A stretch of 64,000 nucleotides of DNA from a bacterium 1XD21-13 (GCA_009917555.1 QZDX01000009.1:84506-148505); one strand, 5' to 3'; counted from the stretch's first letter, positions 18,092-27,988 are shown. Numbers and translations: made by a program. Notes: a model not told the origin generated them from the letters alone.

Positions 18092-18730
18092 ATGAAAAGG
18101 AATCATTTTATATTTCATACGGTATTGGCTTTCATATTGACACTGACGATTATTTCTGTGTCCGTGGTATTTACTCTGGCCTTTCGGCCGCTCTACTATT
18201 TGGATATCTCTGCGTTAAATATCCCGGAGCAGTCCGGGTATTCCGAGGAGGAGATTCGGGAAAATTATGATGTGCTGATCGACTATAATCTGTCCTTTGG
18301 CAGCGAACGACTGGAATTCCCGACTCTTGCTATGTCAGAGCCGGGGAGGATTCATTTTGAAGAGGTGCGTGATATCTTTAATTTATTCAAATATATGGCG
18401 ATTGCGGGTGTTATTGTAAGTATAGCAGGGATCTTGTTCTGCATTCGCAGAAAAGAATACAAATTTCTCAAATTAACTTCCATTTTGGCTGTGGCACTGC
18501 CTACGGTGCTTGGTACTTTGGTGGCGCTGAACTGGGATTGGGCTTTTGTAGCCTTTCACCACCTGGCATTTAACAATGATTACTGGATTTTTGATCCGGC
18601 AACGGACCCGGTGATTACCATACTGCCGGATACCTTTTTCCTCCACTGTGCGCTGATGATTCTGGGATGTGTGGTGCTGGGGAGCGTGATTTGCGGTCTG
18701 GCTTATCGGAGTAAAAGTTTCAGGAAATAA
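18092..18730 (+). CDS. TIGR01906-like integral membrane protein
   Basis: The protein has 212 residues and four hydrophobic segments (about 8-30, 100-120, 128-148 and 183-205). The long extracytoplasmic loop after helix one contains Tyr-rich sequence ending LNIPEQSGYSEEEIRENYDV, typical of the TIGR01906 family of Firmicutes membrane proteins, whose role is unknown. GGGAGAGGG lies about 8 bp before the ATG. It follows the response regulator by 41 bp and may be in the same unit. Confidence 0.8.
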   Translation: MKRNHFIFHTVLAFILTLTIISVSVVFTLAFRPLYYLDISALNIPEQSGYSEEEIRENYDVLIDYNLSFGSERLEFPTLAMSEPGRIHFEEVRDIFNLFKYMAIAGVIVSIAGILFCIRRKEYKFLKLTSILAVALPTVLGTLVALNWDWAFVAFHHLAFNNDYWIFDPATDPVITILPDTFFLHCALMILGCVVLGSVICGLAYRSKSFRK

Positions 18731-18763
18731 GCGCTCATGCCGTGTAATTGAGCCGGACATTTC

Positions 18764-19687
18764 TTATTCCCCTGCCAGCATAAAATTCCGGGGATGTTTA
18801 TTAAACAGAATGTCTTTCTGCTTTACATTGGATACATGTGTGTAGATTTCGGTAGTGCTGATGGAACTGTGGCCAAGAATCCGCTGGATATATCGGATAT
18901 CAACGTCCTGCTCCAGCAGAAGAGTGGCAAGGGAATGCCGGAACATATGAGGTGTCAGGTGCTGTGGAATGTTGGCAAGCCGGGCATAGCGGTTGATCAT
19001 AAAACGGACGGACTGATCGGACAATCTCTGTTTCAGCCTGTTTACAAAAAAATATCCGCAGATTTCTATATCATTTTGAAATGCCCTCTGATACAAGAGA
19101 AGTGCGGAGAGCACCTTGGGATTCCCAATCTGCAGTATTCGTTCTTTGGCGCCTTTTCCGTAAATTAAGATACTTTTATTCTCAAAGTCAATATCTGTTG
19201 GCTTTAGAGAACACAGCTCGGATATCCGAATACCGGTAGCAAAGAGCAATTCAATTACAGCAATATCTCGAATACAGCAGCGGAGCTGATGCTCGGAAGC
19301 TGCTTTTTCTTTTTGATTATACAGGGTTGCAAGAAATGTCTGTATGGAGTGAAAGGGAATGGTTTTAGGAAGGAGCTTGGCCTCCCGAAATCGGATGTCC
19401 AGCTTGGAAAATGGGTTTTCTTCTAAAAGCTCTTTGTATTCCAGATAATGAAAAAATGTTTTTAATGCGGCAATTTTTCGCTTTACAGTTTTGGGCTGGT
19501 ATTCCTTGTGCAGATGTGTGATGTAGCGGTCAACGGTATCCTTGGAATAGAATTCTAAATAAGCTTTCTGATAATTCTCATATTGCTTCAGGTCAATCCG
19601 GTAAGCCTTTATGGTTTTCGGGTCTAATCGCTTCCGGCATTCACAGTATTCAAGATATTCCGTAACATAATAATTGAATGAATTCAT
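18764..19687 (-). CDS. Tyrosine recombinase (XerC/XerD-like)
   Basis: Site-specific DNA recombinase of 307 residues with an N-terminal SAM-like core-binding domain (about 5-90). The C-terminal catalytic domain carries Arg in LLFATGIRISELCSL, HMFRHSLATLLL (His-x-x-Arg), LGHSSISTT and the nucleophile Tyr in EIYTHV. GAAAGGA lies upstream of the start. It stands alone and faces left, convergent with the preceding membrane gene. It is shorter than phage integrases and closer to Xer or invertase types. No obvious invertible repeats were seen beside it. Confidence 0.92.
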   Translation of the reverse strand: MNSFNYYVTEYLEYCECRKRLDPKTIKAYRIDLKQYENYQKAYLEFYSKDTVDRYITHLHKEYQPKTVKRKIAALKTFFHYLEYKELLEENPFSKLDIRFREAKLLPKTIPFHSIQTFLATLYNQKEKAASEHQLRCCIRDIAVIELLFATGIRISELCSLKPTDIDFENKSILIYGKGAKERILQIGNPKVLSALLLYQRAFQNDIEICGYFFVNRLKQRLSDQSVRFMINRYARLANIPQHLTPHMFRHSLATLLLEQDVDIRYIQRILGHSSISTTEIYTHVSNVKQKDILFNKHPRNFMLAGE

Positions 19688-20185
19688 AGATAAAGGTATT
19701 CCTTTCAGCTTTTTAGTTTATTATGCTTGCTGGAGGAGGTGTTTGTCTATGGATTTTTAATTTGGAGTGAAAATTCGAGGTCAAAAACAGATAGATTAAG
19801 GGTGAGATGATCCCAATGTGGTGGAATAATGATATAATACTATTGGTTTAATTTTAGGATAGAAATGGATTATATAAAGACTTGTCATATAAAAAATCTT
19901 ACTTTCAAAATACCACAATCCCATTTTCAATATGGAATATCTTTGTGAATCCACCTGCAAAAGTAAAATATAAAAATCATCCACTACAAAACTATTGACA
20001 TCCATAACCCCATCGAATAAAGTATGGAATAAACTATCATTTTTTGATGCTTCATTATGACATATATTTTTTAAGCAATATGTGAAGAATCCGAAAATAA
20101 GGAATAGATATCTCATATACCACAGTAACAAAATCTAAACCCATATAGAAACAACATAAAGCATTCCCAAAGGAAAACAGCCAAA
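19688..20185. other. AT-rich intergenic region, no supported gene
   Basis: About 500 bp, AT-rich. A leftward open frame of 111 codons lies inside (19796-20131) but has no ribosome site or recognisable product, so I do not call it. TTGACA near 19995 with TAAAGT 17 bp on could be a promoter. The last 100 bases before 20186 are strongly A/C-rich on the plus strand, a bias that continues into the next gene. Confidence 0.4.
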
Positions 20186-21043
20186 ATGAAAAAACAAACC
20201 AAAGTAGCCATCGTAGCCTGCTCCAACGCCCAACCCCATGCAAACCGTGAAAAACTAGCCAAATTAGAAGCTGCGCTATCAGAGCTTGGCCTAGTCCCCA
20301 TTTTCGGAGATTACATCTACGAAAAAGAATCCATCTTCAGCGGCACCGGAAAGGAGCGTGCCGAAAGCTTAATGCGCTTTTACCGTGACCCGGAGATCCA
20401 GGCGATTTTCGACATTTCCGGGGGAGACATTGCCAACGAAATCCTCCCATTCCTGGACTTTGACGCGATTGCCAAGAGCAATGCCACATTTTGGGGTTAC
20501 AGCGACCTGACAACGGTCATCAACGCAATTCTTGCAAAAACCGGAAAACCGTCCATACTCTACCAGATTCGTAACCTCATTTCCCCACATGCAGAGGAGC
20601 AGACAGCCAATTTTTCCGCAAGCATGTTTGAGGGAAAGCCGGATCTCTTTTCATTTGACTACGAGATGGTACAAAAGGAATCCATGCAAGGTATCGTGGC
20701 AGGCGGAAATATCCGCTGCCTTTTGAAGCTGGCGGGTACACCCTACTGGCCGGATATGAATGGAAAAGTATTACTTCTGGAAAGCCTTGGAGGGCTGGTG
20801 CCCCAGATGACAGCTTTTCTAAATCAGCTAAAACAGATTGGCGTATTTGAACAAATAAACGGAATTCTGTTGGGAACCTTTACAAAAATGGAAGAGGAAA
20901 ATGCTGCCCCCTCTATGCTTGAGCTTGTCAAGCGGTATGCCGGAACGGAACTGCCCATAGCAAGGACAGGGGAGATCGGTCATGGAACGAATGCCAAAGC
21001 AATTGTAATTGGACAGGAGATGCATTTCACAAAATTTTCATAA
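20186..21043 (+). CDS. S66-family peptidase (LD-carboxypeptidase/MccF-like)
   Basis: Serine peptidase of the S66 family, which trims murein tetrapeptides or inactivates microcin-C-like nucleotide peptides. It has 285 residues. The nucleophile Ser is in FWGYSDLTTV (about 107). The Glu region is LLESLGGLVPQM and the catalytic His is in GEIGHGTNAKAIV near the C-terminus. There is no signal peptide, so a cytoplasmic role such as peptidoglycan recycling or peptide-antibiotic immunity is likely. The ribosome site is weak. The first 150 bp use A or C at nearly all wobble positions. Confidence 0.88.
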   Translation: MKKQTKVAIVACSNAQPHANREKLAKLEAALSELGLVPIFGDYIYEKESIFSGTGKERAESLMRFYRDPEIQAIFDISGGDIANEILPFLDFDAIAKSNATFWGYSDLTTVINAILAKTGKPSILYQIRNLISPHAEEQTANFSASMFEGKPDLFSFDYEMVQKESMQGIVAGGNIRCLLKLAGTPYWPDMNGKVLLLESLGGLVPQMTAFLNQLKQIGVFEQINGILLGTFTKMEEENAAPSMLELVKRYAGTELPIARTGEIGHGTNAKAIVIGQEMHFTKFS

Positions 21044-21052
21044 TTTGTCGTA

Positions 21053-21122
21053 TTGACATTCCAGCATATGGGTATTAATATATAGCGTGATATATATTTG
21101 ATATATACTACGCTATATATTT
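21053..21122 (+). promoter_or_regulatory. Promoter with large palindromic operator before marR
   Basis: TTGACA (21053-21058) and TAATAT (21076-21081) are 17 bp apart. A long inverted repeat starts at the -10 and runs to about 21122: TATAGCGTGATATATA on the left, TATATACTACGCTATA on the right. A repressor bound here would block initiation; the MarR protein encoded next is the obvious candidate (autoregulation). Confidence 0.75.
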
Positions 21123-21263
21123 TTGCTGTTAGAGGAACAACGCCAAACTTTTCCAGTAATTAAAAGACATTTATTCCTGTTTTTCGCAGTAACATCCTTT
21201 ATGGATGCATCGGTATATCCATTGTAGTTCTAGAAACATTCTGTAAAAAGGAGGTGACAGCCC

Positions 21264-21698
21264 ATGCAGAGAGAGCCTCATAACATCAATAAACAGCTCA
21301 AGATGCTCCAAAAAACCTTTGAAGCGAGAAGAAATAAACACCTGCTGAAATACAATCTCACCTCATCCCAGCAGGAGATTCTCTTTTACCTGGGCTTCCA
21401 CGAGGGAAAACCTATCCATCAGCGGGAAATAGAAAAATGGTTTCACCTGAAGAATCCAACAGTCACAGGCATCTTAAACCGCCTGGAGGAAAAGGGATTC
21501 ATTGTGCGAAAGACCGGGGAGGCCGACAAGCGCTTCCGCATGATAGAGCTGACGGAAAAAAGCCGCTGTCTGATGCAGGAAATGTGTGAGGAAATGTGGC
21601 AGATGGATGACAAAATCTATAGCTGCATGACAGAGGAGGAGCGAATCCAATTCTCCGGCCTGCTGGAACGAATATTGAACACCCTGTCGGAAATATAA
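21264..21698 (+). CDS. MarR-family transcriptional regulator
   Basis: It has 144 residues, with a winged helix at about 35-100. The recognition helix region is KNPTVTGILNRLEEKGFI and the wing is RKTGEADKRFRMIELT, the classical MarR arrangement. Proteins of this family are dimeric repressors released by small toxic ligands. GGAGGTGAC precedes the ATG. It lies 35 bp before two ABC exporter genes and 140 bp after a promoter with a large palindrome, so it probably represses its own operon until a drug-like ligand is present. Confidence 0.92.
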   Translation: MQREPHNINKQLKMLQKTFEARRNKHLLKYNLTSSQQEILFYLGFHEGKPIHQREIEKWFHLKNPTVTGILNRLEEKGFIVRKTGEADKRFRMIELTEKSRCLMQEMCEEMWQMDDKIYSCMTEEERIQFSGLLERILNTLSEI

Positions 21699-21733
21699 CT
21701 GGGATATTACAAGACTATAATAAGGAGGATCAT

Positions 21734-23476
21734 ATGCTCAAGACACTAAAACAATACATCGGCGAATACAAAAAAATAGCAATATCAGCTCCTCTTTTCA
21801 TCATTGCAGAGGTCATTCTGGAAATGTTTATTCCCCGCCTTATGGCAAATATCATTGACAATGGCCTGGGCACCGGAAATATGAGCTATGTGGTAAAGAT
21901 CGGTCTCATCATGCTGGTGGTTTCCTTTGCCTCCCTGTTCTGCGGCGGCATGGCCGCCAAGCAGGCATCTATTGCCTCCACCGGCTTTGCCAAGAACCTG
22001 CGGGAAGCCATGTACGGCCAAATCCAGGAGTTTTCCTTCTCCAACATTGACCGCTTCTCCACGGCCGGCCTGGTCACAAGGCTGACCACGGACGTAACCA
22101 ACGTACAGAACGCATTTCAGATGATAATGCGTATGTTCACCCGGGCGCCCATCACACTAATCACGGCGATGACGATGGCATTTCTTATCAATGCTCGTCT
22201 GGCTCTGGTATTTTTGGGAGCCTTGGTTTTCTTGGGCTGTGTGATTTTCTTCCTTATGGGCAAGGTGGGCCCCTATTTTCGGGAAATGTTTGAGAAGTAC
22301 GACGGGCTCAATGCCAGCGTGCAGGAAAATCTCACCAGCATCCGTGTGGTAAAGGCATATGTAAGGGAAGACCACGAGACGGAAAAATTCAAAAAAGCCT
22401 CCCGGGCACTGTATCTCTGCTCGGTGCGTGCGGAAAAGGTTATGGTCAGCATGATGCCCATTATGCAGTTTACGGTGTACACCTGCATCATCCTGCTTTC
22501 CTGGCTGGGGGCAAGGACTATTGTAGTAGGCGGCATGACCACTGGCGATCTGATGAGCATGTTTACCTACACTATGAACATTCTCATGAGCCTGATGATG
22601 ATCGCCATGGTCACGGTTATGATCTCCATGGCAAAATCCTCCGCTGAGCGTATCTGCGGCGTGCTGGACGAAAAGAGCGATCTGACCAGCAAGTCAGAGG
22701 GCGTAGCGGAAAAAGAAGTAAAGGACGGCTCTATTACCTTTGAGGACGTTTGCTTCAGCTACCACGGCGACAAAGAGAATCTCCACCTGTCCCATGTGAA
22801 TCTGGAAATCCGCTCCGGCGAAACCGTAGGAATCCTGGGTGGAACCGGAAGCGCCAAGTCTACCCTGGTGCAGCTCATTCCCAGGCTCTATGACGTCACA
22901 AGCGGAAGCGTCAAGGTAGGCGGTCTGGATGTTCGGGAGTACGATCTGGAGGCTCTGCGAAATGAGGTCTCCATGGTGCTCCAGAAAAATGTCCTGTTTT
23001 CCGGCACCATCAAGGAAAATCTTCGCTGGGGCGATAAGGAGGCTTCGGACGAGGAGCTGGTTCGGGTCTGTAAGCTGGCCTGCGCCGATGAATTTATTGA
23101 GAAATTTCCCAAGCAGTACGACACCTACATTGAGCAGGGCGGAACCAATGTATCCGGCGGCCAGAAGCAGCGTCTCTGTATTGCCAGGGCGCTCTTAAAA
23201 AAACCAAAGGTTCTGATTCTGGACGATTCCACCAGTGCGGTGGACACCCACACGGACGCCATGATTCGCAAGGCATTTCGGGAGGAAATACCGGACACCA
23301 CCAAGCTTATCATTGCCCAGAGAGTATCCTCCGTACAGGATGCGGACAAAATTATTGTATTAAATGATGGGCAGATTGACGGAATTGGGACCCATGAGGA
23401 GCTTCTGAAAAACAATGCCATTTATCGTGAGGTATACGAATCTCAGCAGAAAGGAGGAGACGCAGATGAGCAGTAA
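21734..23476 (+). CDS. ABC exporter half-transporter, degenerate-site subunit
   Basis: It is a 580-residue fused permease-ATPase with six membrane helices (about 1-310), then the nucleotide-binding domain. The Walker A is GGTGSAKST, lacking the usual second glycine. The Walker B is VLILDDSTSAVD with Asp in place of the catalytic Glu, and the signature is VSGGQ. This is the expected non-hydrolysing half of a heterodimeric multidrug exporter of the BmrCD/LmrCD kind. GGAGG precedes the ATG. It overlaps the second subunit by 11 bp, indicating coupled translation. Substrate unknown, probably a xenobiotic or peptide. Confidence 0.93.
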   Translation: MLKTLKQYIGEYKKIAISAPLFIIAEVILEMFIPRLMANIIDNGLGTGNMSYVVKIGLIMLVVSFASLFCGGMAAKQASIASTGFAKNLREAMYGQIQEFSFSNIDRFSTAGLVTRLTTDVTNVQNAFQMIMRMFTRAPITLITAMTMAFLINARLALVFLGALVFLGCVIFFLMGKVGPYFREMFEKYDGLNASVQENLTSIRVVKAYVREDHETEKFKKASRALYLCSVRAEKVMVSMMPIMQFTVYTCIILLSWLGARTIVVGGMTTGDLMSMFTYTMNILMSLMMIAMVTVMISMAKSSAERICGVLDEKSDLTSKSEGVAEKEVKDGSITFEDVCFSYHGDKENLHLSHVNLEIRSGETVGILGGTGSAKSTLVQLIPRLYDVTSGSVKVGGLDVREYDLEALRNEVSMVLQKNVLFSGTIKENLRWGDKEASDEELVRVCKLACADEFIEKFPKQYDTYIEQGGTNVSGGQKQRLCIARALLKKPKVLILDDSTSAVDTHTDAMIRKAFREEIPDTTKLIIAQRVSSVQDADKIIVLNDGQIDGIGTHEELLKNNAIYREVYESQQKGGDADEQ

Positions 23477-25385
23477 TCATCCAAGAGGCCCAATGGGCAG
23501 AGGAAAGGGCATGAGAAAGGGCCCAAAGGCCAAGAATCCGGGACGTACCCTGAAGCGTCTCTTTGATCTGGTGGTAAAGGCTTACCCCATTCACTGTATC
23601 TTCGTAGTTATTGGAATTGTGGTGGGCGTGCTGGCCAATGTGCGGGGAAATCTGTTTTTGCAGACCTTGATTGACAGCTACATTACACCCATGATTGGGG
23701 CAGATGCGCCGGATTTTACACCTCTTTTGAAAGCCCTGGCTATGATGGCCCTGATTTATCTGACGGGAGCGGCCTCCACCTATCTCTACAACCGCCTGAT
23801 GATTACGGTGGCACAGGGAAGCCTTACAAGAATCCGGGATGAGCTCTTTGCCCATATGGAAACCCTGTCCATCCCTTATTTTGATACCCATTCTCATGGG
23901 GATATTATGAGTATTTACACCAACGACACAGATACCCTGCGGCAGCTTATCAGCCAGAGTATTCCCCAGCTTTTATCCTCCAGCATCACCATTGTCAGCG
24001 TCTTTATTTCCATGGTGAGCTTGAGCCCTTATCTGACCCTGCTGGTGGTGGTGATGATTGTCATTATGACCCAGGTGATCAAGCGTATCGGAGGAAAATC
24101 GGGCACCTATTTTATGGCCCAGCAAAAGGATCTGGGCGCTCTGAATGGTTACATTGAGGAAATGATGGAGGGCCAGAAGGTGGTAAAGGTCTTCTGCCAT
24201 GAGGAGGAGGCGCAAAGGAAATTCAAGGAGCTCAACGATCAGCTGTTTGACAGCGCCAGCAATGCCAATATCTATGCCAGCATTTTGATGCCTATTATGG
24301 CCAATATCGGAAATATCAGCTATGTGCTGACTACCATGGTGGGGGCGCTTCTGGCAATTGGTGGTGTGGGCGGCCTGACCCTGGGCGGTCTGGCTTCATT
24401 TCTGCAGCTCAACCGGAGTTTTACCCAGCCTATTACTCAGGTGGCTCAGCAGTTTAACTCTATCATTATGGCACTGGCCGGAGCGGAGCGTATCTTTGAG
24501 CTGATGGATGAGCCCTCCGAGCAGGACAACGGCTATGTCACCCTGGTCAATGCCCGCTATGAAAATGGGGAGCTTGTGGAGGTTCCCGAGCGCACCGGCG
24601 TGTGGGCCTGGAAGCATCCTCATCACGATGGAACCCTTACCTACACAGAGGTGAGAGGTGACGTGGTTATGGATGGAGTGGACTTTGGATATACGGAAGA
24701 GAAGATGGTTCTTCACGATATCAAGCTCTTTGCCAAGCCCGGCCAGAAGGTGGCGTTTGTGGGGGCAACAGGAGCGGGAAAAACCACTATTACCAATCTG
24801 ATCAATCGCTTTTACGATATCCAGGATGGAAAAATCCGCTATGATGGGATCAACATCAATAAGATCCGTAAGTCGGATCTGCGGCGCTCTCTTGGAATGG
24901 TGCTCCAGGACAGCCACCTGTTTACGGGCACTGTGGCCGATAATATCCGCTATGGAAAGCTGGAGGCCACGGACACGGAGGTTAAGGGTGCGGCCATGCT
25001 TTCCGGTGCGGACACCTTTATCCGGCATTTGCCGGAAGGGTATGACACCATGCTTTCCGGTGACGGGGCCAATCTCTCCCAGGGCCAGCGGCAGCTTCTG
25101 ACTATTGCAAGGGCGGCCATTGCCGATCCGCCGGTGCTGATTCTGGATGAGGCTACCTCCAGCATTGATACCCGGACCGAGGCCATTGTCCAGAGGGGCA
25201 TGGACAGTCTGATGACGGGCAGGACCGTATTTGTCATTGCCCACAGGCTTTCTACGGTGCAGAATTCCGATGTGATCATGGTGCTGGAGCAGGGGCGGAT
25301 CATTGAGCGAGGGAACCATGAGGATCTGATTGCGGAGAGAGGGAAGTATTATCAGCTTTATACGGGGGCGTTTGAGCTGTCCTAA
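23466..25385 (+). CDS. ABC exporter half-transporter, catalytic subunit
   Basis: It is a 639-residue permease-ATPase. A Gly/Arg/Lys-rich N-terminal tail (about 1-35) precedes six membrane helices. The ATPase domain is canonical: Walker A GATGAGKTT, signature LSQGQ, Walker B LILDEATSSID with catalytic Glu, and an H-loop in IAHRLSTV. An insertion of about 50 residues precedes the ATPase domain (about 365-415), as in heterodimeric exporters. Start 23466 is chosen over upstream codons because AAAGGAGG lies 6-8 bp before it. It pairs with the degenerate subunit upstream under MarR control. Confidence 0.93.
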   Translation: MSSNHPRGPMGRGKGMRKGPKAKNPGRTLKRLFDLVVKAYPIHCIFVVIGIVVGVLANVRGNLFLQTLIDSYITPMIGADAPDFTPLLKALAMMALIYLTGAASTYLYNRLMITVAQGSLTRIRDELFAHMETLSIPYFDTHSHGDIMSIYTNDTDTLRQLISQSIPQLLSSSITIVSVFISMVSLSPYLTLLVVVMIVIMTQVIKRIGGKSGTYFMAQQKDLGALNGYIEEMMEGQKVVKVFCHEEEAQRKFKELNDQLFDSASNANIYASILMPIMANIGNISYVLTTMVGALLAIGGVGGLTLGGLASFLQLNRSFTQPITQVAQQFNSIIMALAGAERIFELMDEPSEQDNGYVTLVNARYENGELVEVPERTGVWAWKHPHHDGTLTYTEVRGDVVMDGVDFGYTEEKMVLHDIKLFAKPGQKVAFVGATGAGKTTITNLINRFYDIQDGKIRYDGININKIRKSDLRRSLGMVLQDSHLFTGTVADNIRYGKLEATDTEVKGAAMLSGADTFIRHLPEGYDTMLSGDGANLSQGQRQLLTIARAAIADPPVLILDEATSSIDTRTEAIVQRGMDSLMTGRTVFVIAHRLSTVQNSDVIMVLEQGRIIERGNHEDLIAERGKYYQLYTGAFELS

Positions 25386-25486
25386 AATTTTAAAAAAATT
25401 ACAGTAAAAAACATTTTTTGTTTCTGAATAAAAGTCACCTAAATGGCTCATAATGGTAGCAAAGAGCAAGAAAGGAGACTTTTATT

Positions 25487-25882
25487 ATGAAAATGTTCAG
25501 AAAGTACACAGCCGGAGCGCTGCTTTTGGTGATGATTCTGGTAGTGGCGGCTTGTGGAAATTCCGACAACAACGCTACGGATACGCCGGGCAGCAATACT
25601 ACAAACGAAGGGACTACCAATGGAACAAATGGAAGCACAACCAATGGCGGTACAACTAACGGCACTACCAATGGGACCACAAACGGTACAACCAATGGCA
25701 CTACAAATGGCGGAAGCACCAATGGTACGGATGGCGGTGGAGCTGTTGAAAATCTTGGCGATGATATTGTAGATGGCGTGGATGATGTTGTGGACGGCGC
25801 TGAGGATGTGGTGGATGATGTGACCGGGAATGGGAATACGAACACCAATGGCGGTGCCAATGGGACTACGGCAAATCCGTAA
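25487..25882 (+). CDS. Asn/Thr/Gly-rich secreted lipoprotein
   Basis: It has 131 residues, with a lipoprotein signal peptide ending LVVAAC (lipidated Cys at about 24). The mature part is low complexity: repeats of Asn-Gly-Thr-Thr between about 45 and 80, encoded by imperfect 12-bp tandem repeats at roughly 25645-25730, then an acidic DDVVDGAEDVVDD stretch. AAAGGAG lies 8 bp before the ATG. No domain is recognised; it is probably a wall-spanning or matrix lipoprotein. The 12-bp DNA repeats could change number by slippage in steps of four residues. Confidence 0.8.
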   Translation: MKMFRKYTAGALLLVMILVVAACGNSDNNATDTPGSNTTNEGTTNGTNGSTTNGGTTNGTTNGTTNGTTNGTTNGGSTNGTDGGGAVENLGDDIVDGVDDVVDGAEDVVDDVTGNGNTNTNGGANGTTANP

Positions 25883-25953
25883 TTATTATTGAAATCGTTT
25901 TGGATTCTGGCGGGAGGCTTTTGGGCTTTCCGCTGGATTTGTTTAAGGTGGAC

Positions 25954-26166
25954 GGGGCTGCCGCAAAATCAGCCGTCAGACATTTCCATATCAGTGTTCG
26001 GACGGTTCACGTACACTCCGTCTGCTCTAAACGTACATTGTCCGGGTAAAGATGTTTATTGCGATGGTTTTTGGGGACAATGTCCGTTCATATCAGACGG
26101 AGCGTTCGTGAACAGCCGGACACTTTGATATTGGAAATGTTTGACGGCTGATTTTGCGGCAGCCCC
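25954..26166. repeat. Giant inverted repeat, copy 2 (213 bp)
   Basis: Outer arms 25954-25988 and 26132-26166 are complementary over 35 bp with one mismatch. The inner arms continue pairing (GTACACTCCGTCTG against CAGACGGAGCGTTC; ACATTGTCC against GGACAATGT) up to a loop near 26046-26070. The inner 140 bp are homologous to copy 1 in reverse orientation, down to differences between the two arms; the outer stems are unrelated to those of copy 1. Lies between the lipoprotein gene and asnS. Confidence 0.85.
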
Positions 26167-26290
26167 TGGTAGTCTTAAAAAATACAGTCTTAAAAAATAC
26201 ATAAATGCCAGGTTGCAGGTGATAGAAAAATGAGTTATACTATCGTAAATGGAAAAAAGTGATAAAAAATTATACAGAGGGGATAGAGAT

Positions 26291-27682
26291 ATGAACTTTA
26301 TTACAGTGAAAGAGTTGTATAAGAACAGCGAGGCCTATTTGGACAAGACGATTGAGGCTGTAGGCTGGGTGAGGAGTAACCGGGGGTCTAAGGCGTTCGG
26401 CTTTCTGGTGATTAATGATGGGACTTACTTTAATACACTGCAGGTGGTTTACCATGATACGATGGAGAATTTTGCGGAGATCTCCAAGCTGAATGTGGGA
26501 GCGGCTGTGATTGTTAAGGGTAAGCTGGTGGCTACGCCGGAGGCGAAGCAGCCTTTTGAGATCCAGGCGGATACGGTGGTTGTGGAGGGAGACTCTGCGC
26601 CGGATTATCCTTTGCAGAAGAAGAGACATTCGTTTGAGTTCCTGCGTACGATTACGCATCTGCGGCCGAGGACGAATACGTTTCAGGCTGTATTTCGGGT
26701 ACGGTCTCTGGTTGCCTATGCCATCCATCGGTTTTTCCAGGAGCAGGGCTTTGTGTATGTGCATACGCCGCTGATTACGGGGAGTGACTGTGAGGGCGCC
26801 GGGGAGATGTTCCGGGTGACTACCCTTGATCCGAAGAATCCGCCTTTGACGGAGGAGGGGGCTGTGGATTACAGCCAGGATTTCTTTGGGAAGGAGACGA
26901 ATTTGACGGTGAGCGGGCAGCTCAATGGGGAGACCTATGCCTGCGCTTTCCGGAATATTTATACCTTTGGACCTACTTTCCGGGCGGAGAATTCCAATAC
27001 CACACGTCATGCGGCGGAGTTCTGGATGATTGAGCCGGAGATGGCTTTTGCGGATCTTGCCGACAATATGGAGATTGCGGAGGCTATGCTCAAGTATGTG
27101 ATTCAGTATGTGCTTGACGAGGCTCCGGAGGAGATGAATTTCTTTAACCAGTTTGTGGATAAGGGGCTTCTGGACCGGCTGAATGGCGTTCTGAATTCGG
27201 AGTTTGGCCATGTGACTTATACGGAAGCTATTGAGATTCTGGAGAAGAATAATGATAAGTTTGATTATAAGGTGAGCTGGGGCTGTGATCTGCAGACGGA
27301 GCATGAGCGTTATCTGACAGAGGAGGTCTTCAAGCGTCCCCTCTTTGTGACGGATTATCCCAAGGAGATTAAGGCTTTCTATATGAAACAGAATGAGGAT
27401 GGCAAGACGGTGGCAGCTATGGACTGCCTGGTTCCGGGGATTGGCGAGATTATTGGAGGAAGCCAGAGAGAGGACGATTATGAGAAGCTGGTGACCAGAA
27501 TGCGGGAGCTGGGACTTAAGGAGGAGGATTACGGATTCTATCTGGATCTGCGGAAATACGGTTCTGTGCGTCACTCCGGCTTTGGCCTTGGGTTTGAGCG
27601 GTGCGTGATGTACCTGACTGGTATGGCAAATATCCGGGATGTGCTTCCGTTCCCACGGACGGTGAATAATTGCGAATTGTAA
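26291..27682 (+). CDS. asnS: Asparaginyl-tRNA synthetase
   Basis: Charges tRNA-Asn with asparagine in the cytoplasm. It has 463 residues, the normal bacterial length. The N-terminal OB-fold anticodon domain (about 1-105) starts [12 protein letters not shown]. The class II catalytic core has motif 2 ([21 protein letters not shown]) and motif 3 ([15 protein letters not shown]). Start 26291 follows AGAGGGGAT; an in-frame ATG at 26249 lacks a site. The 5' half uses G or T at most wobble positions, the opposite bias to the Amt gene beside repeat copy 1. Confidence 0.97.
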   Translation: MNFITVKELYKNSEAYLDKTIEAVGWVRSNRGSKAFGFLVINDGTYFNTLQVVYHDTMENFAEISKLNVGAAVIVKGKLVATPEAKQPFEIQADTVVVEGDSAPDYPLQKKRHSFEFLRTITHLRPRTNTFQAVFRVRSLVAYAIHRFFQEQGFVYVHTPLITGSDCEGAGEMFRVTTLDPKNPPLTEEGAVDYSQDFFGKETNLTVSGQLNGETYACAFRNIYTFGPTFRAENSNTTRHAAEFWMIEPEMAFADLADNMEIAEAMLKYVIQYVLDEAPEEMNFFNQFVDKGLLDRLNGVLNSEFGHVTYTEAIEILEKNNDKFDYKVSWGCDLQTEHERYLTEEVFKRPLFVTDYPKEIKAFYMKQNEDGKTVAAMDCLVPGIGEIIGGSQREDDYEKLVTRMRELGLKEEDYGFYLDLRKYGSVRHSGFGLGFERCVMYLTGMANIRDVLPFPRTVNNCEL

Positions 27683-27988
27683 GAGGGAAATGTGGGTGGT
27701 TAGGAATCGAATAGGTATGGTATTATAAGCTTGTTTGGAATTTCCCGATATCAGACTTGAATGTCCTGGTATAAAGGTGGAGCGTTGAATACCCGGTAGA
27801 TTTTATTGAAAGCATGAATGGATTGAGATATGATGCTCTCTTTTCGAAATTGTGTACCCATTAAGAAATAACTTATAAATATACATTGTAAATGGCAGAT
27901 AAAGATTTTATAATCAAATATATAAATTGGAATTGTTCAATTCCAGCTTACCGGAGAGTAATGCTACTGAAAATTAGGAGCATCTATT
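27683..27988. other. Intergenic region after asnS
   Basis: About 300 bp with no supported gene. A short patch near 27745-27770 (CCGATATCAGAC) faintly recalls the giant-repeat core, too weak to claim. The last part is AT-rich and leads to a good ribosome site at 27977. Confidence 0.35.

Noticed and set aside
19796..20131. Leftward 111-codon open frame in AT-rich DNA
   Set aside because: No ribosome site, no recognisable family, composition typical of chance frames in AT-rich spacer.
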